A DNA stretch of 64,000 bases from Anaerocolumna jejuensis DSM 15929 (GCF_900142215.1 NZ_FRAC01000011.1:124001-188000), one strand, 5' to 3'; shown: positions 1 to 8,760, numbered from the stretch's first letter. A program made the numbers and translations. The notes: generated by a model not told the origin, from the sequence alone.

Positions 1-828
1 TTTGCAATACAGATTCTGGGAGCTGCCTGGATTGGAATTATCTATTCCTTAGTTAAAGTATATCATACTGCCTCCCAGGGAGGAATTGATATAAACAGTT
101 TACAGGGAAATCTTGCAGCAGATATACAGGACCCTCAATTCCTTCTGGTGATATCAGCGATATTCGGCGTTATTGACATTATTGTATTTGGAATTTGGTT
201 AAGAAACATTAAAAGAAAGGAAGTACTTGACAGGAAACCCAGCAGCCTTTCTGCAAAGAACGTGGTCATTATCATTGCACTTGGCATGTGCCTGCAGATT
301 GGACTTTCCATTATACTGACTTTGATTTCAAGCCTGCAGCCCGGATGGTTTGAAAAATACGGAGATCTTATGGATAAGCTGGGGATGGGCAATTCACTTG
401 CTTCCTTTTTATATGTTGGAATCATAGGGCCTATTGCAGAAGAGTTAATCTTCCGCGGAGTTACCATGCATAAGGCAAGAAAGGTTTTACCCTTCTTTGC
501 TGCGAATATTTTACAGGCACTTCTTTTTGGAATTTATCACATGAATATTATTCAGGGCTTGTATGCCTTTGCCATCGGCCTTTGCTTTGGACTTGTGCGC
601 TATGTCTTTCACACGCTTGCAGCCTCCATTGCCCTTCATATGTCAGTGAATTTAAGCGGTATACTGCTTAGCTATGCCCTTACTGACAAGCTGCTGTTAA
701 GTCCGGTAAGCGGCGGGATTCTGTTTGTGGTAAGTGCAGCAGGCATCGTATGCAGCCTGATTTACTTTATCCGGCTTTCCAGAAATGCTGAGGAAGAAAA
801 TACCTTATATACCTATGACGAAAACTAA
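1..828 (+). CDS. CPBP family intramembrane protease, 5' end outside window
   Basis: The reading frame is open from base 1, so the start lies upstream and 275 codons are visible. Hydrophobic segments alternate with short polar loops throughout. The CPBP (Rce1/Abi) glutamate motif EELIFRG is near visible residue 147, followed by FGIYHMN with a conserved-type His about 30 residues later, and a third motif ALHMSVNLSG. Family members are membrane-embedded endopeptidases; in Gram-positives they are linked to prenyl-protein processing, bacteriocin immunity or scaffolding. The substrate cannot be told from this sequence. The stop is followed at once by the terminator shared with the cca promoter region. 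An upstream GTG at 148 is an internal codon, not a start. Confidence 0.88.
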   Translation, partial: FAIQILGAAWIGIIYSLVKVYHTASQGGIDINSLQGNLAADIQDPQFLLVISAIFGVIDIIVFGIWLRNIKRKEVLDRKPSSLSAKNVVIIIALGMCLQIGLSIILTLISSLQPGWFEKYGDLMDKLGMGNSLASFLYVGIIGPIAEELIFRGVTMHKARKVLPFFAANILQALLFGIYHMNIIQGLYAFAIGLCFGLVRYVFHTLAASIALHMSVNLSGILLSYALTDKLLLSPVSGGILFVVSAAGIVCSLIYFIRLSRNAEEENTLYTYDEN

Positions 829-842
829 ACCGTAAAAAAAAT

Positions 843-871
843 TTGTTATCCTTCCTGACTTCGGCTATAAT
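843..871 (+). promoter_or_regulatory. cca promoter inside a terminator loop
   Basis: TTGTTA (843-848), a 17-base spacer and TATAAT (866-871). The -10 box lies in the loop of the hairpin at 848-894. Transcription would begin near 878, giving a leader of about 23 bases that lacks the left arm. Confidence 0.7.
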
Positions 872-900
872 AAAGATAGTAAGTCAGGAAGGATTTTTTT
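848..900 (+). terminator. Intrinsic terminator of the CPBP gene; its right arm holds the cca ribosome site
   Basis: A perfect 14-bp stem (848-861 with 881-894), a 19-base loop and seven T end directly at the cca ATG. The AGGAAGGA ribosome site of cca is inside the right arm, so a read-through transcript would both terminate and hide the ribosome site. Confidence 0.85.
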
Positions 901-2205
901 ATGAAGATAGAACTGCCAAAGCATGTGGATTATATTATAAAGGAATTGCAGAAACACGGTTACGAAGCCTATGCAGTAGGCGGATGTGTAAGAGATGTCA
1001 TATTGGGAAGGGAGCCGGAGGACTGGGATATTACCACCTCTGCCAGCCCTCGCCAGGTAAAGGAAATTTTTAAGAGAACGGTTGATACCGGTATTCTGCA
1101 TGGTACGGTTACAGTCATGTTTGATAAGATGGGCTATGAAGTTACCACTTACCGGATTGACGGCGAGTATGAGGATAACCGACACCCGAAGGAAGTGACC
1201 TATACTCCCTATCTCTCAGAGGATTTAATGAGAAGGGATTTTACCATAAATGCCATGGCGTACAATGAGGAAAGCGGACTGGTGGACATTTTTGAAGGGC
1301 TTAAGGATTTAAAGGAAGGCCGCATCCGCTGTGTCGGAAGCGCGGCCAGGCGTTTTGATGAAGATGCGCTGCGTATTTTAAGGGCCGTCCGCTTTTCTGC
1401 CCAGTTAGGCTTTGATATTGAGGAGGAAACCTTTCTTGCGGCAAAGGAAATGGCAGAGCACCTTCAAAATATCAGTGCAGAGCGTATCAGAACAGAGATT
1501 AATAAACTTCTGCTGTCGCCTCATCCGGACAGGCTTTTTATTGCCTACGAGCTTGGAATTACAAAGGTGGTACTGCCGGAATTTGATCCCATGATGAATG
1601 AAAATAAGTTAACCTGGAAGGGCGAAGAACCTCGGGGGAGCTTCTATTTGAGGAGCATAAAGCTGATAGAGGAGAAACTGGCTTCTGCCGGAAAAGGAAA
1701 AGAAAAGGAGTACTTAATCCTTGCCTGGACTCTGCTGTTACAAGGACTTTCGGCAGAGGAAGGAAGAGAAGTCCTAAAAAGGCTTAAGTTTGACAATGAG
1801 ACCACAGAGTATGTATACCGGCTGATAACCTGGAACAGCTATGAATTCCTCCTCACTCCTTACGGAATGAGAAAAGCTGCCAACCTCATCGGGAAGGATC
1901 TGATGAGAATGCTTTTTTGTGTGAAAGAGACGCTTATTCTGGCGGAAGAGGGAAGCCTTTCTAACAGAAAGGGCGGAGAGCTTGAGAAGGCCAAGGAGCT
2001 CTATAAAGAAATTCTTAACAAGCATGAATGTGTTGAATTAAAAGAACTGCTGGTAAATGGAAAAGATTTAATCGAGCTTGGACTTAAGCCTGGCAAAGCC
2101 ATGGGACAGGTACTGGGAGAGCTGCTGGAAGCAGTACTGCAGGAACCTTCCCTTAACAACAAGGAGAGTTTAAGAGAGCTTGCGGCAGAAAAAATAGTAT
2201 CTTAA
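901..2205 (+). CDS. cca: CCA tRNA nucleotidyltransferase (class II nucleotidyltransferase family)
   Basis: 434 aa cytosolic enzyme that adds or repairs the CCA 3' end of tRNAs. The head domain shows GGCVRD (residues 27-32) and the metal-binding EDWDITT (about 40-46). The DEDALRILRAVRFSAQLGF stretch near residue 150 is the conserved family motif following the catalytic domain. The C-terminal helical RNA-binding part is present and the length fits bacterial members. Poly(A) polymerases share the fold, but in this lineage CCA addition is the usual role. The ATG at 901 follows AGGAAGGA by eight bases. It is transcribed alone from the promoter embedded in the upstream terminator. Confidence 0.93.
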   Translation: MKIELPKHVDYIIKELQKHGYEAYAVGGCVRDVILGREPEDWDITTSASPRQVKEIFKRTVDTGILHGTVTVMFDKMGYEVTTYRIDGEYEDNRHPKEVTYTPYLSEDLMRRDFTINAMAYNEESGLVDIFEGLKDLKEGRIRCVGSAARRFDEDALRILRAVRFSAQLGFDIEEETFLAAKEMAEHLQNISAERIRTEINKLLLSPHPDRLFIAYELGITKVVLPEFDPMMNENKLTWKGEEPRGSFYLRSIKLIEEKLASAGKGKEKEYLILAWTLLLQGLSAEEGREVLKRLKFDNETTEYVYRLITWNSYEFLLTPYGMRKAANLIGKDLMRMLFCVKETLILAEEGSLSNRKGGELEKAKELYKEILNKHECVELKELLVNGKDLIELGLKPGKAMGQVLGELLEAVLQEPSLNNKESLRELAAEKIVS

Positions 2206-2315
2206 AAATTATTCTGAATCCTTAGGATTCCTGTCATGAAAACCCGCATTAAATCATAGGATTAGAAGAGACACCCTATGAAGCGGTGTAATAGTTTGAG
2301 TCAGGAGGCTTTCCT

Positions 2316-3392
2316 ATGGAGGATAGAAATCTGGAGATATTTAAACAATATAATATAAAAATCTATAACACATACAGAATCAGGGGGGCATTTATAGCAG
2401 AGACGGATAAGGGACTCAAGCTGTTGAAAAGCTTGGAAAGCTCTAAAAGCCGGGTGGAATTTGAAAACACCCTTTTAGAATATCTGAATGACTATCCTTA
2501 TGTGGATTTATATATGAGAAATAATGCCGGTGAGCTGATTACGGAGGATAGTGCCGGTAATAAATATCTGTTAAAGAACTGGTTTCCGGGGGAAGAGTGT
2601 AATCTTCGCAATGAGACGGATATTGCCAACGGCGCCATTAATCTGGCTTTGCTTCACAGTGTGCTGAGGGAAGTGCCGCTGTCGGAGGAGCTGGTCGTAA
2701 AAAATACCGGAGCAGACCTTATTGAACTTTTTGACAAAAGAAACCGTGAACTTAAGAGGGTCAGAAGCTATATCAGGGAAAAGAAAAAGAAAAATGAATT
2801 CGAGCTCTGCTACATCAATTGCTATGATGAATTTTACGAGCAGGCGAAAGAGGCGACAAGGCTACTGCTTGAGAGCAATTACAGGGAGCTTGTGAAAGAG
2901 GCCAGGGAGCATTGCTATGTCTGCCATGGCAATTATACCTATCACAATATCATTATGGTCAATGCTGCCCAAGGTTCGGGGCTTCTGCCAAAAGTCCCCA
3001 TGGGGGAAGAACGTCTGTCTGCCGCGGTTTTTAAAAACAAGCCGGGAGTAGAGATGGCAACGACAAATTTTGATAAGGCTTGCATTGGTGTGCAATGTAC
3101 AGATTTGTATTTTTATATCCGGAAATGCCTGGAGAAGAATGACTGGGATATTGATATCGGCAGTATGATTCTCAATACCTACACCGATATCCTGCCCCTT
3201 GACAGGGACGAGAAAAAGCTTTTATACATACTGCTTTTATATCCTGAGAAATTCTGGAAGATTACCAATTTTTATTATAATGGCAAGAAATCCTGGGTTC
3301 CCCAGAGAAATATCCAGAAGCTGATTGGTACCTGGGAGCAATCAAAGGGAAGAAAGAAATTTCTGGAGTGCCTTTCCAATACCCTGAACTAA
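2316..3392 (+). CDS. CotS-family spore coat protein (kinase-like fold)
   Basis: 358 aa. The N-terminal half (LEIFKQYNIKIYNTYRIRGAF, then YLLKNWFPGEEC) and the C-terminal FYYNGKKSWVP region match the CotS/YutH/CotI family of spore-coat-associated kinase-like proteins. The catalytic-loop position reads CHGNYTYHNIIM, with Asn where active aminoglycoside-kinase-like enzymes have HGD. The later metal-binding position reads TNFDK. Between them is an insertion of about 30 residues rich in Gly and Pro. Kinase activity is therefore doubtful; a structural coat role is more likely. The ATG at 2316 follows AGGAGG. The gene is monocistronic by spacing. Confidence 0.8.
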   Translation: MEDRNLEIFKQYNIKIYNTYRIRGAFIAETDKGLKLLKSLESSKSRVEFENTLLEYLNDYPYVDLYMRNNAGELITEDSAGNKYLLKNWFPGEECNLRNETDIANGAINLALLHSVLREVPLSEELVVKNTGADLIELFDKRNRELKRVRSYIREKKKKNEFELCYINCYDEFYEQAKEATRLLLESNYRELVKEAREHCYVCHGNYTYHNIIMVNAAQGSGLLPKVPMGEERLSAAVFKNKPGVEMATTNFDKACIGVQCTDLYFYIRKCLEKNDWDIDIGSMILNTYTDILPLDRDEKKLLYILLLYPEKFWKITNFYYNGKKSWVPQRNIQKLIGTWEQSKGRKKFLECLSNTLN

Positions 3393-3420
3393 AGCACTAA
3401 GCCAAAGGAAACAGTAATTC

Positions 3421-3449
3421 TTGAGTTTTCAGAATAGATGCCTTATAAT
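3421..3449 (+). promoter_or_regulatory. Promoter of the PEGA-domain gene
   Basis: TTGAGT (3421-3426), 17-base spacer, TATAAT (3444-3449), about 50 bases before the TTG start. Confidence 0.65.
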
Positions 3450-3499
3450 AAAAGACAGTAAAACAGAACCCATTGATAAAAGTGCAGTGAGGAAATACG

Positions 3500-5023
3500 T
3501 TGGAAGAAAATAAGCTTATTAAGAGAAAACAAAAGAGCAGCAGTTTTATATTTTTGCTGGCAGGGGGCTTTATTCTCATAATGATTGTAAGCCTGGCAAC
3601 GCTGTCATCCAAAACAGCTGTAAGCGGCAGCTTTGCAGGAAGCGGCCAGGATGTGACGGAGAAAGCGGCAAAAGGAAATGAAGCTCAAATAACTGCCGTT
3701 ATCACCGGCAGGGACAATATGATGCCAGGCTTTACCCTTCGGGATATAAACGATGGGAAAGATTTGAGCCTTACCCAGACGGAAGGCACTATTGTCATGG
3801 ACAAATACGGAAAGAACATAACGGCTGATAGTCTTAAGATTGGTGACATAGCCAAGGTTTCCTATGACACAGATTCGAACAGTATTATCAGCCTGAAGCT
3901 ATGGGACAAAGCCTGGCGCTATGAAGGAATACAAAATTGGAGTGTAAATACAGAGGAAGGCAGCTTTACAATCGCTGACAGGCTCTATCAGTATCCGGAT
4001 TATCTTTTTATTACGAAGGACGGAAAATCCCTGACCTTCAAGGAGCTTGACAAAACGGATGAGCTGATGGCAATCGGATATGACAAAACCATTTATTCCA
4101 TTCTGGTCACAAAGGGACATGGAACCTTGCGTTTTAAGGATTACGGCGATTTCCTTGGAGGAACTGTTTATATCGGTAAGAAGGAATCACTTCCTATTGA
4201 AGAAGAACTGGTAGTTACCGCTAGAGAAGGCGAATACGATATTACTATGGAAAAAGGGGACTTTACCGGTACAAAGACAGTAACCGTAGTACCGGATAAG
4301 GAGACAGAGGTCAGTATGAAGGAATTTAAGAAGCCTTCTGTTAAGAACTGTAAGGTCACTTTTCATATAACACCCCTTGGAGCAGAGCTGTACCTGGATA
4401 ATCTTCTGGTGTCCTACGATAAGCCCATTAAGATGGACTATGGAAAACACAGCATAAAGGTCACACTTGGGGGCTATAAGACGTACACCGGAACGCTGAA
4501 GGCAGATGAAAAAGAGAAGGAAATCATTGTTAAGCTTGTAGAAGAAAATAACAACAGTGAGGAAAGCAGTGCCAGTGAGAACGGCTCTGAAACAGATAAA
4601 GGCAGTAACAGCAGTACCGGTAATAATTCCGAAAATACAAATTCAGGAACGAATTCAGGAACAAATTCCGGTACCAATTCAACAGGAACAAATACAAATT
4701 CCGGAACAAACTCTTCCGGAACAAACTCCTCTAATACGGATAACTCCGGCACGTCATCCGGAAGTAACTCCGGTACTGGAAGCAACAGCTCCAAGACAGA
4801 CGGGAAAAATTATGTCTATATCCAGAAACCGGAAGGGGCTTCTGTGTATGTAAACGGTGAATATAAGGGAACGGTACCGGTCAGCTTTCCCAAGACCACA
4901 ACCGGCCAGCTCTATATAACCTTTATCCAGTCCGGCTATGATACCAAGACCTATACGGCGGAGGTAAAGGACGATGGAGAGGATGCCAGGTTAAGCTATC
5001 CGGAGCTTGAGGCCTCCAAGTAA
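3500..5023 (+). CDS. Membrane-anchored PEGA-domain protein with Ser/Asn/Thr/Gly linker
   Basis: 507 aa. A basic N-terminus precedes one membrane segment at about residues 14-33, so the bulk should lie outside the membrane. Two PEGA-type beta domains are visible: about 277-345 (VTFHITPLGAELYLDNLLVS, then GGYKTYTGTL) and about 435-505 (YIQKPEGASVYVNGEYKG, then SGYDTKTYTAEV). They flank a low-complexity stretch of Gly-Thr-Asn-Ser units at about 350-432. PEGA domains are small surface beta sandwiches with no known catalytic role. The TTG start follows GTGAGGAA by about six bases; no better ATG exists. The PrcB-type lipoprotein gene follows in the same direction. Function unknown. Confidence 0.8.
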   Translation: MEENKLIKRKQKSSSFIFLLAGGFILIMIVSLATLSSKTAVSGSFAGSGQDVTEKAAKGNEAQITAVITGRDNMMPGFTLRDINDGKDLSLTQTEGTIVMDKYGKNITADSLKIGDIAKVSYDTDSNSIISLKLWDKAWRYEGIQNWSVNTEEGSFTIADRLYQYPDYLFITKDGKSLTFKELDKTDELMAIGYDKTIYSILVTKGHGTLRFKDYGDFLGGTVYIGKKESLPIEEELVVTAREGEYDITMEKGDFTGTKTVTVVPDKETEVSMKEFKKPSVKNCKVTFHITPLGAELYLDNLLVSYDKPIKMDYGKHSIKVTLGGYKTYTGTLKADEKEKEIIVKLVEENNNSEESSASENGSETDKGSNSSTGNNSENTNSGTNSGTNSGTNSTGTNTNSGTNSSGTNSSNTDNSGTSSGSNSGTGSNSSKTDGKNYVYIQKPEGASVYVNGEYKGTVPVSFPKTTTGQLYITFIQSGYDTKTYTAEVKDDGEDARLSYPELEASK

Positions 5024-5088
5024 AGGCTTATGAGCAGTAAATCCATAAAGGATTGCCGCATATTTTCTTTTTGCCGGCATAGAATACT

Positions 5089-5556
5089 ATGAGTAGATTC
5101 TATGCGGAGGCTAAGGAGAAAGTGAAAAGAATAATCAAAGGAAAAGCACATGTTATAAGCCTTTTAATTTTGGGATTTCTGGGAATTTCCCTGTTTTTAA
5201 CGGGCTGTCAGAAAGAAGACCCGGGCGGGAAGAAAATAAAGGATTTGGAATTTACTGTGGTGGAAGATGCGGACGTACCGGAGCCGCTTATGAAAATGAT
5301 AAATGAGAAGAAGAAGGAACCCTTTAAGCTTTCTTATTCTGATGTGGAAAATCTGTACATAGTAGTGGGATATGGAGAGCAGCCTACGGGCGGCTACAGC
5401 ATTACAGTGAATGCGGTATATCTTACGGATAATGCGATTGTCGTGGATACCGATTTGGTTGGCCCTGGCGAAAATGAGCAGGTTACCAATGCACTTACCT
5501 ATCCCTATGTTGTTATAAAGACACAATTCTATGACAAAACTCCCAAATATAAATAA
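5089..5556 (+). CDS. Lipoprotein with PrcB C-terminal domain
   Basis: 155 aa. A basic N-terminus, a hydrophobic run and LTGC form a lipoprotein signal, with Cys near residue 41. The rest contains the PrcB C-terminal signature YGEQPTGGYSI and ends with VIKTQFYDKTPKYK. PrcB-type domains were named from a spirochaete protease complex; the clostridial role is unknown. The start is uncertain. The ATG at 5089 has no ribosome site, while a GTG at 5122 has purine-rich AAGGAG and GGAGG just upstream at awkward spacing. The GTG would give a more compact signal peptide. It sits 65 bases after the PEGA gene and may be co-transcribed. Confidence 0.75.
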   Translation: MSRFYAEAKEKVKRIIKGKAHVISLLILGFLGISLFLTGCQKEDPGGKKIKDLEFTVVEDADVPEPLMKMINEKKKEPFKLSYSDVENLYIVVGYGEQPTGGYSITVNAVYLTDNAIVVDTDLVGPGENEQVTNALTYPYVVIKTQFYDKTPKYK

Positions 5557-5570
5557 AATAATAAAAGCTA

Positions 5571-5630
5571 CAAAAACAGCTGCTTTCAGAGCCTTGCTTT
5601 CGCCGTATTGCTCCCTGGCAGCTGTTTTTG
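5571..5630 (+). terminator. Intrinsic terminator after the PrcB-type gene
   Basis: CAAAAACAGCTGC (5571-5583) pairs with GCAGCTGTTTTTG (5618-5630) around a 34-base loop. The A-run and T-run allow action in both directions. The rest of 5631-5821 is AT-rich with nothing else clear. Confidence 0.75.
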
Positions 5631-5821
5631 CGCAGAAAATCATGCAACCTGCATAGAAATTTATTCCTAATTTTAATAATAATGTGCATTATTTTGGAAA
5701 AATTGGACATAATAGCATGCAAGAGTAAAATATTAACAAGGCAAATCGCCTTTTTAATTATCTGTCTATCATATTTTATATAAACAAGTAGGAAAAATGT
5801 CCTGAATTGTCAGAAAATTAT

Positions 5822-5850
5822 TTGACATTTATACTAATTCGTGCTATAAT
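5822..5850 (+). promoter_or_regulatory. Consensus sigma-A promoter of veg
   Basis: TTGACA (5822-5827), 17-base spacer, TATAAT (5845-5850), a perfect match at both boxes in an AT-rich upstream context. The Bacillus veg promoter is known for its strength, so position and quality both seem conserved. Confidence 0.9.
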
Positions 5851-5944
5851 TTGATTGTTTATGTGTTTTGTATTTATGTTCCGAATTATTGGTTTGGCAT
5901 CTAAAACCCTTAATATAAAAAGGTTTACCCATAAGGAGGCTGTT

Positions 5945-6190
5945 ATGATGATGAAACAAGCAGATGTAAGCAAAGTTCGCAGAGAAGTAGTCAGTCACAT
6001 AGGAAGCAGAGTTAAGATCAAGGCTAACAGGGGCAGAAATAAGATTGACATAACAGAAGGCATTATAACCGAAACTTATCCGAGTATCTTTTTAGTAAAA
6101 ATTGAAGATGGCTCAGCTGATACATTTAAGACACTATCTTTTAGCTATGCAGATGTTTTGACAAAAGACGTACAAATGATGTTATGCTAA
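5945..6190 (+). CDS. veg: Veg protein
   Basis: 81 aa. The sequence DVSKVRREVVSHIGSRVKIK followed by GRNKIDITEGIITETYPSIF matches the small, conserved Firmicute Veg family, which in Bacillus stimulates biofilm formation through SinR control. The frame is open further upstream, but AAGGAGG at 5933-5939 places initiation at one of three consecutive ATGs (5945, 5948, 5951). The gene is monocistronic, with a perfect sigma-A promoter upstream and two terminators in tandem downstream, which is the layout of a very highly expressed gene. The C-terminus DVQMMLC differs from Bacillus Veg; its role is not known. Confidence 0.92.
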   Translation: MMMKQADVSKVRREVVSHIGSRVKIKANRGRNKIDITEGIITETYPSIFLVKIEDGSADTFKTLSFSYADVLTKDVQMMLC

Positions 6191-6203
6191 TACAAATAAG
6201 GTG

Positions 6204-6239
6204 AGGAGTTTTCTATCTGGTGATAAGAAAACTCCTTTT
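6204..6239 (+). terminator. First veg terminator
   Basis: AGGAGTTTTCT (6204-6214) pairs with AGAAAACTCCT (6226-6236), followed by a T-run. Confidence 0.8.
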
Positions 6240-6240
6240 G

Positions 6241-6310
6241 GGTTCTATGTCAAGTGTTGGGGAGAGATTTTGAGAATCCCGCCCCGGCACTTGACGTAGA
6301 ACCTTTTTTT
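6241..6310 (+). terminator. Second veg terminator, long stem
   Basis: GGTTCTATGTCAAGTG (6241-6256) pairs with CACTTGACGTAGAACC (6288-6303), one mismatch, followed by TTTTTTT. The loop contains a second GGGG/CCCC pairing. Confidence 0.85.
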
Positions 6311-6399
6311 ATTCCTTCCTGTTCCTGTTGCGAATTCTTTAATCATAAATAGTATTTCTAATGAATATGATATGGTATAAGACAAGGAGGGATATTTTT

Positions 6400-7968
6400 G
6401 TGGAACTGATAAAGAAAAATGTTCATATGAATAAATTGAAATGTCAAACCAGCCTTCAGCTAACCCTGGATGATGACTTTAATGTGCCGGATGCAAAGCC
6501 TGACATTTATAAAATTATTAAGGAACAGGGCATGGTTAAAATCATTGATGTAAAAATGTCTAATGGTAAGCTCATGGTAAATGGTTCTCTGCATTTTGAT
6601 GACCTTTATCTCAGTGACGAAAATGCACGGCCCTTACATAATATGTCAGGAGAGATTCCTTTTGACGAATTAATTCATCTGGAAGAAGCCTGCTCAGGTG
6701 ATGACGCGGTGGTCAGCTGGGAGCTGGAAGACCTTACTACAGGCTTGATCAATTCCAGAAAATTAAGTGTAAAGGCAATTGTCAGCCTGACGGTATTGGT
6801 AGAAGATTTATACGATGAGGCAACTGCCGTAGGTGTTGAGGGAGATCCGGATGTCCAGTACCGGAATAAGACGATTACCGTTACGGATGTGGCAGTGGAT
6901 AAGCGGGATACCTACAGGGTAAAGGACCAGATTCACCTGCCTTCGAACAAAGTCAATATTTCAGAGATTCTTTACAGTGAAGTGGAACTTCGAAATGTAG
7001 AAGTAAGGCTTTTGGAAGATAAGTTTACAGAAAAGGGAGAGGTTGTTGTTTTCTTTATCTATGCAGGGGAAAGTGAAGATAATCCCATAGATTATTATGA
7101 AACGGAGATACCTTTTAGCACGACCATCGACTGTAATGGCTGTACGGAAGATATGGTTGACAACATCACCTTTAATGTAACCGGTAAAAGTCTGGAAGTG
7201 GTACCGGACGCAGACGGCGAGGAACGTATTGTAGATGTGGAAACCGTTATTGAGATGGCTATTAAGATGTATGAAGAAGAAGAGCTGGAGCTGCTGAATG
7301 ATGTGTATTCACCTTACAAGGAATTGATTCCGGTCATGAAAGACGCACATTATGAGAGCCTTCTGGTAAAGAATAACAGCAAAGTACGTGTAAATGACAG
7401 AATCCGTGTCGCCGTCGGGCAGCCTGAGATTCTGCAGATATGCCATGCTTCAGGAGATGTTAAGGTGGATGACATTGAAGTGACGGACAGCGGACTTGAG
7501 GTAAACGGGGTCATGGAAGTGCAGGTGCTCTACATCTGCCCTGACGACAAGAGGCCCTTAAATTCCATTAAAGGAATTGTTCCCTTTAATCAGACCATTG
7601 AAGCCAGAGGAATTAATCCTGACAGCATCTACCGTATTAAGCCTTCCATGGAACAGCTCAGTGTAATGGCTCTTGACGGAGAAGAGATGGAAGTGAAGGC
7701 TGGAATTGGACTTAGTACCATTGTCTTTAATTCTCTGACGGAACCCATTATAGCAGATGTGGAAGAACATGAGCTGGACTATGATAAGCTGAAAAATATG
7801 CCCAGTATGGTTGGTTATGTGGTTAAAAATAATGACAGCCTGTGGAGTATTGCAAAAAAATATTACAGTACGGTGGATAAACTAAAAGAATTAAATAACC
7901 TGGCAGATGAAATGGTCAAGGCAGGGGATAAGATATTAATTACCAAACGGGTAGACAAAATACTTTGA
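6400..7968 (+). CDS. sipL: SipL-type SPOCS (DUF3794) protein with C-terminal LysM
   Basis: 522 aa. Repeated SPOCS/DUF3794 segments fill residues about 20-460 (for example FNVPDAKPDIYKIIKEQG and VMEVQVLYICPDDKRPLNSI). A LysM domain closes the protein (GYVVKNNDSLWSIAKKYY, about 468-518). This order and length match clostridial SipL, the SpoIVA-interacting protein needed to localise the spore coat around the forespore in C. difficile. It lacks membrane segments, as expected for a mother-cell protein. The GTG at 6400 follows AAGGAGG by nine bases and is preferred to an ATG at 6361 that lacks a ribosome site. No clear sigma-E promoter was found by eye. Confidence 0.88.
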   Translation: MELIKKNVHMNKLKCQTSLQLTLDDDFNVPDAKPDIYKIIKEQGMVKIIDVKMSNGKLMVNGSLHFDDLYLSDENARPLHNMSGEIPFDELIHLEEACSGDDAVVSWELEDLTTGLINSRKLSVKAIVSLTVLVEDLYDEATAVGVEGDPDVQYRNKTITVTDVAVDKRDTYRVKDQIHLPSNKVNISEILYSEVELRNVEVRLLEDKFTEKGEVVVFFIYAGESEDNPIDYYETEIPFSTTIDCNGCTEDMVDNITFNVTGKSLEVVPDADGEERIVDVETVIEMAIKMYEEEELELLNDVYSPYKELIPVMKDAHYESLLVKNNSKVRVNDRIRVAVGQPEILQICHASGDVKVDDIEVTDSGLEVNGVMEVQVLYICPDDKRPLNSIKGIVPFNQTIEARGINPDSIYRIKPSMEQLSVMALDGEEMEVKAGIGLSTIVFNSLTEPIIADVEEHELDYDKLKNMPSMVGYVVKNNDSLWSIAKKYYSTVDKLKELNNLADEMVKAGDKILITKRVDKIL

Positions 7969-8027
7969 GCTTGCCGGAGCTTGGAATAGAAAGCTTTAAG
8001 GAGCGAAGAAAATATGCGGTAACGAGA

Positions 8028-8096
8028 GCTGCCATGAAAGCTTCTCCCGGAAAGAGTGTGATTCTCTTCCGGGAGGCTTTCATGGCAGCCATTTTT
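8028..8096 (+). terminator. Long terminator after sipL
   Basis: GCTGCCATGAAAGC followed by TCTCCCGGAA pairs with TTCCGGGAGG followed by CTTTCATGGCAGC, about 24 paired bases, then a T-run. Confidence 0.85.
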
Positions 8097-8190
8097 ACAG
8101 GTATGTAATGCTGATTCGGGTGTCATAGGTTAATCTCAATAAGCATGACATTTTGACCCACGAATCAATGCTTAGGCTTTAAGCTGCCGG

Positions 8191-8760
8191 CTATTTCGCG
8201 GCATCAGAGGAAGAGCCCTTCCAGTCGTTAAGCTTCTTTAAGGTTGCATCCAATGTCTTTTGGCTGATGTCGGGAAGCTTTCCGCCCCAGGCTTTTGTTG
8301 CCTGTTCAAAGCCGGTTTTTACGGCTTCCATCATTTCGTCCGCTTTTTCAGGGTTATTCCCGGCTAAAGCCTTGGCAAAGGATACCAGCCTGTCGGAAGT
8401 CTGTTCAATACCCCAGTAGCCGTCTTCTGCAATATCTGCCTGAGCCTGCTTTGCAGTTTCTGCATCTACGGTGTACTCCTTGCTTTGTAAAAAGCTCCAC
8501 ATTCCGGCGGCATCGAAGGTCTTTCCCTGGGAAAGCATCATTTTCTCAACCAGATTCCTTAACTGCTCGCCTCTTTTTTCAGCATCTGCTTTTAATGCCT
8601 TAATCAAAGCTGCATTTTGTTCCGGTGTTCTGGCAGTGTCCGCTGCATTAGAAGATTTCTCATATACATCGGCATCAGCGTAGGCAGGCTTTTCAGAAAC
8701 CTTTCCGGCAGCTTTGACCGATGGTATATAAGTATTTGCTGTAATTCCTTTTACATCCAT
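8191..8760 (-). CDS. Conserved clostridial hypothetical protein, DUF not recognised
   Basis: 189 aa, soluble, mostly helical by composition. The N-terminus MDVKGITANTYIPSVKAA is followed by a disordered Ser/Ala/Asp stretch to about residue 45. A helical core carries GYWGIEQTSDRLVSFAKALAGNN and FEQATKAWGGKLPDISQKTLDA. I recall related proteins of similar length and start in other Lachnospiraceae, without a known role. There is no signal peptide or membrane segment. The ATG follows AAGGAGGT by five bases. It is convergent with sipL, and the 24-bp sipL terminator lies between them. Confidence 0.75.
   Translation of the reverse strand: MDVKGITANTYIPSVKAAGKVSEKPAYADADVYEKSSNAADTARTPEQNAALIKALKADAEKRGEQLRNLVEKMMLSQGKTFDAAGMWSFLQSKEYTVDAETAKQAQADIAEDGYWGIEQTSDRLVSFAKALAGNNPEKADEMMEAVKTGFEQATKAWGGKLPDISQKTLDATLKKLNDWKGSSSDAAK

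Noticed and set aside
4620..4760. Short tandem DNA repeats that could suggest a CRISPR array
   Set aside because: The period is about 9-15 bases with no spacers, in frame with a coding linker of Gly-Thr-Asn-Ser.
4474..4794. Long minus-strand frame rich in Val, Pro, Glu and Leu
   Set aside because: It is antisense to the Gly-Thr-Asn-Ser linker of the PEGA protein; the low-complexity DNA keeps several frames open. No ribosome site and no protein-like composition.
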